Positions 31,904 through 38,588 of a stretch of DNA of 64,000 nt are shown one piece after another (position 1 is the first letter of the stretch; each line of letters begins with the position of its first letter). Location: NCBI RefSeq assembly GCF_020215645.1, contig NZ_CP084058.1, positions 4,154,001 to 4,218,000 on the forward strand, written 5' to 3'. The stretch comes from Nonomuraea gerenzanensis (GTDB lineage: Bacteria > Actinomycetota > Actinomycetes > Streptosporangiales > Streptosporangiaceae). Made by a program: the position numbers and the translations under genes. The notes under the pieces were generated by a model. The model saw only the letters and a program-made list of their open reading frames with translations. It did no database searches and was not told the origin of the DNA.

Positions 31904-32332
31904 GTGGACATACGGGCGGAGATTCTCGATCTGAAACTCCGTGTCGAAGATCTCGAAACCACGACCGAGCAGGTCAAGGAGTCGCGGGAGCACGACAAGC
32001 TGCTGCGCGAGGTCATCGACCGGACCAGGAGGCTGCAGGCGGAGATAACCGCCCTGAGAGCCGAGCTCGCCGCCGCCCGCAGCGGGCTCGGGGAGGAGGT
32101 TGCGGCGGTCGGCACCGAGGTCGAGGGGGTCAGGAGGGCGGTCTCGGCGCCCGCCACGCCGCCGATCGGTGAGCACGATGAGCGGGGAGATGCTCCGGGG
32201 GACGTGCGGGCGGAGATCGCCGTCGAGTTCGCGGTCATCCGGTCGGGGATCGAGCACGAGTTCAACTTCCTGCGGTCCGAGGTCATGGACCTGGCCATCA
32301 AGCTCGACCGGCTGAACCTCGCCACGGAGTGA
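31904..32332 (+). CDS. Small coiled-coil protein of unknown function
   Basis: This 142-aa hydrophilic protein shows heptad-like spacing of Leu/Val/Ile from about 5 to 65 (EILDLKLRVEDLETTTEQVKE, then LLREVIDRTRRLQAEITALRAEL). A Pro/Gly-containing break follows, then a second helical stretch to the C terminus. The GTG start at 31904 is chosen because GAGGCAGGAG stands just before it. A reading from 31799 would add 35 residues of poor quality. No catalytic motif or membrane segment is seen. Confidence 0.6.
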   Translation: MDIRAEILDLKLRVEDLETTTEQVKESREHDKLLREVIDRTRRLQAEITALRAELAAARSGLGEEVAAVGTEVEGVRRAVSAPATPPIGEHDERGDAPGDVRAEIAVEFAVIRSGIEHEFNFLRSEVMDLAIKLDRLNLATE

Positions 32333-32393
32333 CGGCTCGCCCCAGGAGCGCCGGCTCGCGGCAGGAGCGTGAGCACGCGGCAGGAGCGCCGGC

Positions 32394-32927
32394 TCACAGC
32401 AGGAGCGCGGGCTCCATCACCTCGGCGGGGCAGAGCTGGCGGATCACGTCGCGTACCTGCGCGCGCAGGTCCGGGGCGGCCAGCCGGCCGTCCTCGTCGA
32501 AATGCGGCCAGCCGGGCGAGATCACCAGCTCGGCGCCCATCACCACCGCGCCCGCTCCCAGGAGCTGCTTGTAGAGCTCCGCCTGCGCCCACATGGCCCC
32601 GCAGGCCCGCGCACTCGCGCTCATCACCGCCACGTGCTTGCCCGACAGGCCGTCCCGCGCCGACATCCAGTCCAGCGCGTACGTCAGCTCCAGCGGCAGC
32701 AGGCTGTGCTCAGGAGCGGTCAGCAGGACGGCGTCACCGCCCGCGACCAGCGTGACCAGGGCCCTCGCCGGCGCCGGTACCGGCCCTGGACGGTACGCCG
32801 GGATCTCGCCCAGTCCCCGCCACACCTCGAAGCCGACGCTCGGCGGCAGCTCGCCGCCCGCCGCGTCCAGCAATCTGGTGATGAATGACCCCGCGTGGAG
32901 ACTGGCGGCGATCCCGATGATTTTCAC
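32394..32927 (-). CDS. NADPH-dependent FMN reductase-like flavoprotein
   Basis: This 177-aa flavodoxin-fold protein opens with KIIGIAASLHAGSFITRLL, the beta1-loop of the FMN_red family. LLTAPEHSLLPLELTYALDWMS near 80 is at the place of the PEYN...ALKNALDW motif, and KHVAVMSASARACG follows. The GTG start at 32927 has GGGAGCAGAGG directly upstream. Longer readings reach 33107 but cross a repeat-rich spacer. It would reduce FMN or quinones with NAD(P)H. The usual PEYN is PEHS here. Confidence 0.8.
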   Translation of the reverse strand: MKIIGIAASLHAGSFITRLLDAAGGELPPSVGFEVWRGLGEIPAYRPGPVPAPARALVTLVAGGDAVLLTAPEHSLLPLELTYALDWMSARDGLSGKHVAVMSASARACGAMWAQAELYKQLLGAGAVVMGAELVISPGWPHFDEDGRLAAPDLRAQVRDVIRQLCPAEVMEPALLL

Positions 32928-33065
32928 CCTCTGCTCCCAAGGGGTTCCGGTGTTACCGAGAACCTGCCCGATGCGTCGGATGTCCAAGACCATCTCCGGG
33001 TCAAGAGGCGCACAGACATTGCCGCCCGCGCCCGCGCCTGCCCTTGCCCGTCTGCCCGGCGGTAC

Positions 33066-33126
33066 GCGGCACGGTGCGGCACGGTGCGGTGCGGTGAGGT
33101 GCGGCACGGTGCGGCGAGGTGCGGGG
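33066..33126. repeat. Degenerate GC-rich short tandem repeat
   Basis: Variants of gcggcacggt and gcggtgaggt recur about six times in the spacer between the FMN reductase start and the desaturase stop. No gene is seen in the 270-bp spacer. Confidence 0.7.
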
Positions 33127-33198
33127 GTGCACCGGCGCTCGGGGGGCTTGCTGCGGCGCCGGGTGCTGATCTACGGACGAACGGGCGGCGGCGCCGTG

Positions 33199-34128
33199 CT
33201 ACTGCCGGGCGGCGGCGCGGGCGCGGCGCTCCTCGCGTCGCTCGACGAACCGGGCGGCCGTGGCGTCCGCCTTCGCCAGGAACTCGGACAGCTCCTCGCG
33301 CGCCTTCTCACCCTCGGCGTCCAGCCCGGTCTTGTCGAACACCGACCACTGCCGCAGCACCGGCATGAGCACGTCGTCCAGGTGCAGGCGCAGGTCGTAG
33401 ATGCCCTCGTTCGCGATGATCATGGCCTTGCGGGCGAAGCCGTCCATGCCCTGCCCGGGCATCTGGAACGTGGTCACCACGTCGGTCACCGCACGCATGG
33501 TCTGGTTCGGGTCGAGCTCGAAGGCCGCCTTGAGCAGGTTGCGGTAGAAGAGCATGTGCAGGTTCTCGTCGGCGGCGATCCTCGCCAGCAGCCGCTCGCA
33601 GCCCTCCTCGCCGGACGCCCTGCCGGTGTTGCGGTGCGCGATGCGGGTGGCCAGCTCCTGGAAGGAGACGTACGCGAGCTGCTGCAGCATCGTGTCGTAC
33701 TCGGTCATGAAGCCGCTCTCCATGTGCGCCATGCGAGCACGCTCCAGCGCCACCGGGTCCACGGCGCGGGTGACGGTCAGGTAGTCGCGCAGGGCCGTGC
33801 CGTGCCGGTCCTCCTCGGCCGTCCACCGGTGCACCCAGGTGCCCCAGGCGCCGTCGCGGCCGAAGGTGGTGGCGATCTCGTGGTGGTAGCTGGGCAGGTT
33901 GTCCTCGGTCAGGAGGTTGACGATGAGCGACACGCGGGCCGCCTCGGGGATCTTGGAGTGCCCTTCCTCCCACGCCTCGCCCCCGTAGATGCCGTCGAAG
34001 TTGCGGCCTTCGCTCCACGGGATGTACTCGTGCGGGAACCACTCCTTCGCCACCTTCTCGTGGCGGTTGAGCTCTACCTCCACGACCGGCTCGAGGGCGT
34101 GGAGGAGCTCCGTCTGAGTCATCGCCAT
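33199..34128 (-). CDS. Acyl-ACP desaturase (di-iron)
   Basis: This 309-aa member of the soluble fatty acid desaturase 2 family introduces a double bond into acyl-ACP, using a di-iron centre and electrons from ferredoxin. Ligand motifs are seen at EEDRHG near 105 and DENLH near 188, both in the expected order, plus the early LLTEDNLPSYHHEI segment. The ATG at 34128 has GAAGGGGAAG upstream. The promoter region holds a perfect 12-bp palindrome and an iron-box-like site, which suits an iron enzyme. It is divergent from the Nudix gene. Confidence 0.93.
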   Translation of the reverse strand: MAMTQTELLHALEPVVEVELNRHEKVAKEWFPHEYIPWSEGRNFDGIYGGEAWEEGHSKIPEAARVSLIVNLLTEDNLPSYHHEIATTFGRDGAWGTWVHRWTAEEDRHGTALRDYLTVTRAVDPVALERARMAHMESGFMTEYDTMLQQLAYVSFQELATRIAHRNTGRASGEEGCERLLARIAADENLHMLFYRNLLKAAFELDPNQTMRAVTDVVTTFQMPGQGMDGFARKAMIIANEGIYDLRLHLDDVLMPVLRQWSVFDKTGLDAEGEKAREELSEFLAKADATAARFVERREERRARAAARQ

Positions 34129-34150
34129 AAAAGATCTTCCCCTTCAAGGT

Positions 34151-34162
34151 TACGGTACCGTA
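34151..34162. promoter_or_regulatory. Perfect 12-bp palindrome upstream of the desaturase
   Basis: TACGGTACCGTA is self-complementary and sits about 23 bp before the desaturase ATG, a plausible repressor site. It overlaps the left end of the iron-box-like sequence. Confidence 0.45.
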
Positions 34163-34178
34163 GGTTAGGCTACCCGAA
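34160..34178. promoter_or_regulatory. Iron-box-like (DtxR/IdeR/DmdR-type) site
   Basis: GTAGGTTAGGCTACCCGAA matches the remembered consensus TTAGGTTAGGCTAACCTAA at 16 of 19 positions, including the whole core TAGGTTAGGCTA. It lies between the divergent desaturase and Nudix starts and could serve either. Confidence 0.5.
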
Positions 34179-34206
34179 GGACATAGCGGTCAAATAGGGT
34201 GTACGT

Positions 34207-34647
34207 ATGCGACCTAGTGTCCGTGGTGTCCTACTCGACCACGACGACCGTCTGGTTCTCTTCCGGCGCACGGTCCCTGGCCGCGCTCGCTACTGGACCG
34301 TGCCTGGCGGTCACGTGGAGCCGGAGGACGGCTCCCTGGAGGACACCCTTCACCGCGAGCTGCTGGAGGAGCTCGGGGCGACGGTCTCCGACGTGACGTT
34401 CCTGGTCAGCGTCTCATATCCGTGGCGTGGCGAGGTCAAGACGCAACATGTCTTCGGCTGCCGGCTGGTCTCCATGGATCCGGAGCTGCGATACGGGCCG
34501 GAGTTCGAGGACCCTTCGCGCGGTTTGTATGAAGTCGAGCACGTCCCGTTGCGGCGCTCGGAGATCTTCGCCCGCAAGCTGATCCCGGAGGCGGTCGCCG
34601 GCTACCTCTCCGCCAACATCACCGCCCTGCCCCGCCTCATCGGCTGA
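34207..34647 (+). CDS. Nudix hydrolase
   Basis: This 146-aa protein has the full Nudix box, GGHVEP then LEDTLHRELLEELG (about 38-60), which binds Mg2+ for cleavage of nucleoside diphosphate derivatives. The N-terminal strand is RGVLLDHDDRLVLFRR. There is no extra domain to indicate a specific substrate. The gene is divergent from the desaturase with a 78-bp shared control region. Confidence 0.93.
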   Translation: MRPSVRGVLLDHDDRLVLFRRTVPGRARYWTVPGGHVEPEDGSLEDTLHRELLEELGATVSDVTFLVSVSYPWRGEVKTQHVFGCRLVSMDPELRYGPEFEDPSRGLYEVEHVPLRRSEIFARKLIPEAVAGYLSANITALPRLIG

Positions 34648-34874
34648 AGCCCGGCGGCTCAGCAGCAGTGCTGCGCCCTGGCGCTGAACTCGGCAGCGGA
34701 AAGCAGGGCATCGATCGCGTGCTGTCCGACTTGGTCCTGAACGAGAATGCTCCCTGGCGTTATCTTCGCTTGGTCCCGTGCGTGAAGGTGACGTCGGCCA
34801 TTCTCGCGTGTGCCGTGGCGTTGTAGGCGCCGGCGACGTACGTCTGACCGCGCTGAGAGTTCAGGTCGCGGCCC

Positions 34875-35492
34875 CTAAGGGCGGGGCGGGGCATCGGCTC
34901 CCGGCGTCACCAGCAGGCGGAAGAGCGGCTCCAGCCGCTCGGCGAGCTCCCCCGGCGCCGCCTCTGTGAGCGCCGTCGTGCCCAGGACGCCGCGCATCAG
35001 CCACACCCCGGCCTGCAGGGACAGCATCAGCTCCGCCCTGACCCCGGCTCCCGAGCCTGACAGTTCCTCGTTCAGGTGCCGCCCGGCGTGCCGCCCGATG
35101 GCCTCGCGCATGATTCGCGCCGCTTGCGGGTTGGCCGCCGACCTCAGCATGAGCAGGAACGGCCCCAGCTCCTCCGCCTCCGGCGACGTCCGGCGCACCA
35201 GCTCCCGCGCGGTCTCGCCGGGAAGCGCCGCGCCCGTGCCCGCGATCACCGTGCGCGGCGCGAAGGCCACGTCGACCGCCTCGGCGAACAGCCGTTCCTT
35301 CGACCCGAAATAGCGGTTGATGAGCATCGCGGTCACGCCCGCGCCCTGGGCGATGTCGCGCACCCCCACGCCGTCGTAGCCGTGCCGGGTGAAGGCGGCG
35401 ACCGCCGCGTCCAGGATCGCCTGCCGGGTGGCGGCGGCGTCGCGACGGCGCCTGCCGGCGGCGGGGGTGGGGGACGTGGCGGCATCACTCAT
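34875..35492 (-). CDS. TetR-family transcriptional regulator
   Basis: This 205-aa repressor has an N-terminal helix-turn-helix: ATRQAILDAAVAAFTRHGYDGVGVRDIAQGAGVTAMLINRYFGSKERLF (about 20-68). The ligand domain is a generic all-helical TetR C terminus with no recognisable inducer signature. The ATG at 35492 abuts the first of two near-identical inverted repeats, so it almost certainly represses itself and the divergent SDR gene. A longer reading to 35831 would overlap the SDR gene and is rejected. Confidence 0.93.
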   Translation of the reverse strand: MSDAATSPTPAAGRRRRDAAATRQAILDAAVAAFTRHGYDGVGVRDIAQGAGVTAMLINRYFGSKERLFAEAVDVAFAPRTVIAGTGAALPGETARELVRRTSPEAEELGPFLLMLRSAANPQAARIMREAIGRHAGRHLNEELSGSGAGVRAELMLSLQAGVWLMRGVLGTTALTEAAPGELAERLEPLFRLLVTPGADAPPRP

Positions 35493-35508
35493 GTCTACGA
35501 GTGTATAC
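35493..35508. promoter_or_regulatory. TetR operator copy 1
   Basis: GTCTACGAGTGTATAC is an inverted repeat with one mismatch around a GAGT spacer, directly before the regulator's start codon. It is a direct repeat of copy 2, 26 bp away. Confidence 0.7.
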
Positions 35509-35518
35509 TTAAAATTAA

Positions 35519-35534
35519 GTCTACGAGTGTAGAC
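35519..35534. promoter_or_regulatory. TetR operator copy 2
   Basis: GTCTACGAGTGTAGAC is a perfect 6-bp inverted repeat (GTCTAC/GTAGAC) with a 4-bp spacer. Between the two copies lies a further palindrome, ACTTAA-AA-TTAAGT (35507-35520), which probably contains the promoter elements. Confidence 0.72.
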
Positions 35535-35562
35535 ATGCTCTGCTAGGGGGAGTGGGAACATC

Positions 35563-36363
35563 ATGGATCTGCAGTTGACGGGCAAGCGTGCGCTGGTCAC
35601 CGGCTCCAGCTCCGGCCTGGGTGAGGCCATCGCCAAGGCGCTGGCCGCCGAGGGGGCCGACGTCGTCGTCCATGGCCGCGACCGGGTGCGGGCCGAGGCG
35701 GTCGCCGAGGCCATCAGGGCGGCCGGGGGCAGCGCCGGGCTCGCCATCGGCGACCTGAGCACCGACGACGGCGCCGACGCCGTCGCCGAGCGCGCCCTGG
35801 CGGGTGGGCCGATCGACATCCTGGTCAACAACGCCGGCGCCTACCCGCACCGGTCGTGGAAGGACGCCACCGCCGCGGACTGGAGCCGGACCTACGAGGT
35901 CAACGTGGTCTCCGCCGTCCGCATGATCCTGCGTGTGGTTCCTCGCATGCACGAGCGCGGCTGGGGGCGGGTCATCCAGATCGGCGGCGGGCTCGCCGTC
36001 CAGCCTGGGGCCGACCTGCCGCACTACAACGCCACGCTGGCCGCCCGCCACAACCTCACGGTGTCCCTGGCCCGCCAGCTGAAGGACTCCGGCATCACCG
36101 CCAACACCGTCGCTCCCGTGGCCATCCTGGTGGACGCCGTCGAGACGTTCCTCACCGACCTGGCTCCGGCGCGGGGCTGGGGTGAGACGTGGGCGGAGAT
36201 CGAGCGCAACGCGATCGCTGAGCTGGTGCCCAACGACGTGGGGCGGCTGGGGCGGCCGGAGGAGATCGCCGCCGCGGTTCTCTACCTCAGCGGGCCGCTC
36301 GCCGACTACGTGACGGGCACCACGCTGCGGGTGGACGGCGGGACTGTCCGCGGCGTCCACTGA
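35563..36363 (+). CDS. SDR-family protein with altered catalytic residues
   Basis: This 266-aa short-chain dehydrogenase/reductase-like protein has the NAD(P)-binding TGSSSGLG near 13-20, NNAG (about 90) and a GG-rich C terminus (VDGGTVRGVH). The catalytic Tyr is present in HYNATLAARHN, but the residue four after it is Leu (codon ctg) rather than Lys, and the position 13 before Tyr is Gly rather than Ser. It may therefore be inactive as a classical SDR or work differently. It is divergent from the TetR gene and probably controlled by it. Confidence 0.88.
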   Translation: MDLQLTGKRALVTGSSSGLGEAIAKALAAEGADVVVHGRDRVRAEAVAEAIRAAGGSAGLAIGDLSTDDGADAVAERALAGGPIDILVNNAGAYPHRSWKDATAADWSRTYEVNVVSAVRMILRVVPRMHERGWGRVIQIGGGLAVQPGADLPHYNATLAARHNLTVSLARQLKDSGITANTVAPVAILVDAVETFLTDLAPARGWGETWAEIERNAIAELVPNDVGRLGRPEEIAAAVLYLSGPLADYVTGTTLRVDGGTVRGVH

Positions 36364-36421
36364 CCACCCGCCATGCACGGCATGCGGACTGCTGCGGGGC
36401 TCAGGCCCTCCACGCGGCTGC

Positions 36422-36485
36422 GGCGCCTACGATCCAAGGCGCCTACGATCCAAGGCGCCTACGATCCAAGGCGCCTACCATCCAA
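36422..36485. repeat. 16-bp tandem repeat, four copies
   Basis: ggcgcctacgatccaa occurs three times exactly and once with a single change (g to c), between the convergent SDR and arfB genes. No stem structure is evident. Confidence 0.95.
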
Positions 36486-36513
36486 GGCGCTTGCGGGCCA
36501 AGCACCCCTGTGA

Positions 36514-36921
36514 TCAGGGGTCGCGGCGCAGCCGCTTGACGTCCGAGCGATGCTTCTTGGCGGCGATCCGCCGTTCGACGGAGCCCCGGCTCGGCTTGGT
36601 CGGCCGCCGCCGCTTGGGCGGCGGCGCGACCGCCTCCCGGAGGCGCTGCGCCAGGCGATGGGCGGCCGCCTCGCGGTTGCGGAGTTGCGAGCGGTACTCG
36701 GACGCGGCGATCGTGATCGTGTCCGACCCCAGCCGCTGGAGGGCGCGCGCCTTGAGCGCCGGGGGCAGCGCCGTGCTGGCGGCGACGTCGAAGGTGAGCT
36801 CCACCCGGCTGTCGGTGGTGTTGACGCCCTGACCGCCCGGGCCTGAGGAACGCGAGAAACGCCAGACGAGCTCGATGTCGGGAATGACGATCGAGTCGTT
36901 GACGACCAGCGGGCCGGGCAT
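36514..36921 (-). CDS. arfB: Alternative ribosome-rescue peptidyl-tRNA hydrolase ArfB
   Basis: This 135-aa RF1-like protein hydrolyses peptidyl-tRNA on ribosomes stalled without a stop codon. The GGQ catalytic motif is at 29-31 within SSGPGGQGVN, followed by TTDSRVEL. The C-terminal tail is strongly basic (KRRRPTKPSRGSVERRIAAK ... VKRLRRDP), as needed to enter the empty mRNA channel. It is monocistronic, with the convergent SDR gene on the other side of the repeats. Confidence 0.95.
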   Translation of the reverse strand: MPGPLVVNDSIVIPDIELVWRFSRSSGPGGQGVNTTDSRVELTFDVAASTALPPALKARALQRLGSDTITIAASEYRSQLRNREAAAHRLAQRLREAVAPPPKRRRPTKPSRGSVERRIAAKKHRSDVKRLRRDP

Positions 36922-37089
36922 GCGCGGAGCTCCTGATTCTCGAAGCGTTGCCTCTGTTGTGACATGTCACCGTATCTGGCTGCCCTATGCCGACCGCAAT
37001 GGCATTTTCCGCGAGCGACCGGTGATTGACGGCCGGTTGCAAGCGGCGTATGCCACTATTCCGCGAAAAAGATCACGGGGAGGGGCGCG

Positions 37090-37908
37090 GTGTCCGTCAT
37101 CGTCGGCGTGCACGGGATCGGCAAGTACAACTACTACCTCGAAGCAGGCAGGTCCGCGACGGGAGCGGCCGAGGCGATGCGCCGCAAATGGGACCGTTAT
37201 CTGCATCTGGGGCTCGGCGGGGAGCCGCGGGCGTACTTCGCCGAGATCGCCTACTTCTCGCACCTGCTCAAGGACGACGACGACGGGTACGGCGCGGCGC
37301 CCAGGAAGGCCATGGAGCTGCAGGCCCAGCAGGTGCTCGTCGACTGGGCACGGCAGCTCGGCGTGGGCGAGCACGTGACAGGGGCGCTCAAGTCGTTCAC
37401 CGGCTGGCTGCTGCAGCGGCTCGACGGCAGGTCGGCGGCGTTCGCCAAGCTGTTCGCGCCCGAGGTGGCCGCCTACCTCACCGACCAGGCCAGGCGTGAG
37501 AAGTCCCGGCAGGCGGTGGCCGAGTGCATCAGGAAGAACCGGCCGAAGGTGGTGATCGCCCACTCGCTCGGCAGCGTGGTCGCCTACGAGGCCCTGTGGG
37601 CCAACCCCGACCTGGAGGTGGACCTGCTGATGACGCTCGGCAGCCCCCTCGGCATGCGCACCGTCATCTTCGAGCGCCTGCTGCCCGCCCCCGTCAACGG
37701 CCGCGGCGAGCGGCCCAAGGGCGTCAGGCGCTGGGTGAACATCGCCGACGAGCACGACATCGCCGCCATCCCGCCCGCGCTGGCCGGCAGCTTCACCGGC
37801 GTGGACGTCGAGCAGCTCGTCAACCTCGACTGGATCGACTTCCACACCGCCGGGAAGTATCTCGGCTGCCCGGCGCTGGACCCGCATCTGCGACCATTCC
37901 TGGCATGA
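37090..37908 (+). CDS. Alpha/beta-hydrolase-like protein (serine peptidase type)
   Basis: This 272-aa cytoplasmic protein begins VIVGVHGIGKYNYY, a lipase-like HG oxyanion region. It carries the nucleophile elbow AHSLGSVVAYE near 159-169 (HSLGS rather than GxSxG), TLGSPLG near 192, and a C-terminal candidate Asp/His (ADEHD, FHTAGKYLG). The substrate is unknown; related actinobacterial proteins are annotated as serine peptidases or lipases. The GTG start at 37090 has GGGGAGGGG just upstream. It overlaps the next gene by 4 bp (ATGA). Confidence 0.85.
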   Translation: MSVIVGVHGIGKYNYYLEAGRSATGAAEAMRRKWDRYLHLGLGGEPRAYFAEIAYFSHLLKDDDDGYGAAPRKAMELQAQQVLVDWARQLGVGEHVTGALKSFTGWLLQRLDGRSAAFAKLFAPEVAAYLTDQARREKSRQAVAECIRKNRPKVVIAHSLGSVVAYEALWANPDLEVDLLMTLGSPLGMRTVIFERLLPAPVNGRGERPKGVRRWVNIADEHDIAAIPPALAGSFTGVDVEQLVNLDWIDFHTAGKYLGCPALDPHLRPFLA

Positions 37909-38519
37909 CGTGGATAGTGTTCGACTACGGCGGTGTCCTGTCCCTGCCGCAGCCCGAGTCCGACGCCGAGGCCATGGCGCTGGCCGTGGGGGCGGAGCCC
38001 GAGGAGTTCAAGCGCGGTTACTGGGAGCACCGGCTGGAGTTCGACCGGGCCGCGCTGACCCCGCACGCCTACTGGTCGGCGGTGCTGGGCCGGCCGGCCG
38101 CTCAGCGCGAGGTCGCGCGGCTGGTGGCGATGGACGTGGCGAGCTGGGCGTACCCGAACCACGGCACCGTCACCCTGCTCGGCGAGCTGATCGAGGCGGG
38201 CCGCGACGTGGCGCTGCTGTCCAACGCGCCTGTGTGCGTCGGAGACGGGCTCGACGAGCTGCCCTGGATCTCCGCCATCGGCCACCGCTTCTACAGCGGC
38301 AGGATGGGCCTGGTGAAGCCGGACAGGGAGATCTACGACGAGCTGGCGCGCGGGCTCGGCGCCGACCCCGCCGAGATCGTCTTCATCGACGACCGCCCGG
38401 AGAACGTCGAGGGCGCCGAGCGGGCGGGCATGACCGGGGTGCGCTTCACCGACGCCGCCGCGCTGCGCACGGCACTGCCCGGCCTTCCGTCCGCGGAGGA
38501 CTTCACGATCGGGCACTGA
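37905..38519 (+). CDS. HAD-superfamily hydrolase
   Basis: This 204-aa haloacid-dehalogenase-like protein has motif I FDYGGVL near 5, motif II LLSNAP near 105, motif III Lys in LVKPDREIY near 135, and motif IV FIDDRPENV near 160. In motif I the second catalytic Asp of DxD is Gly (DYG), as in several members of this epoxide-hydrolase-N/YihX-like group. It is translationally coupled to the alpha/beta hydrolase. Confidence 0.9.
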   Translation: MTWIVFDYGGVLSLPQPESDAEAMALAVGAEPEEFKRGYWEHRLEFDRAALTPHAYWSAVLGRPAAQREVARLVAMDVASWAYPNHGTVTLLGELIEAGRDVALLSNAPVCVGDGLDELPWISAIGHRFYSGRMGLVKPDREIYDELARGLGADPAEIVFIDDRPENVEGAERAGMTGVRFTDAAALRTALPGLPSAEDFTIGH

Positions 38520-38558
38520 GGCCGCACGCTGACCGACCGATGCTGTTCACCCGCGCTT

Positions 38559-38581
38559 GACTCCGCAGTCACGGCGGAGTC
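38559..38581 (+). other. Stem-loop just before the phoD-like start
   Basis: GACTCCGC and GCGGAGTC form a perfect 8-bp stem with a 7-base loop. The right arm contains GGCGGAG, the only purine-rich candidate ribosome-binding site before the GTG at 38589. It could be the terminator of the HAD gene or a structure that hides the ribosome-binding site. Confidence 0.5.
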
Positions 38582-38588
38582 AGCGCAG

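Noticed and set aside
34648..34874. Short open stretches on the minus strand downstream of the tetR gene (for example one ending SARAQHCC)
   Set aside because: Frames are broken by stops, have no start with a ribosome-binding site and match nothing I recognise. At most this is a decayed gene remnant.
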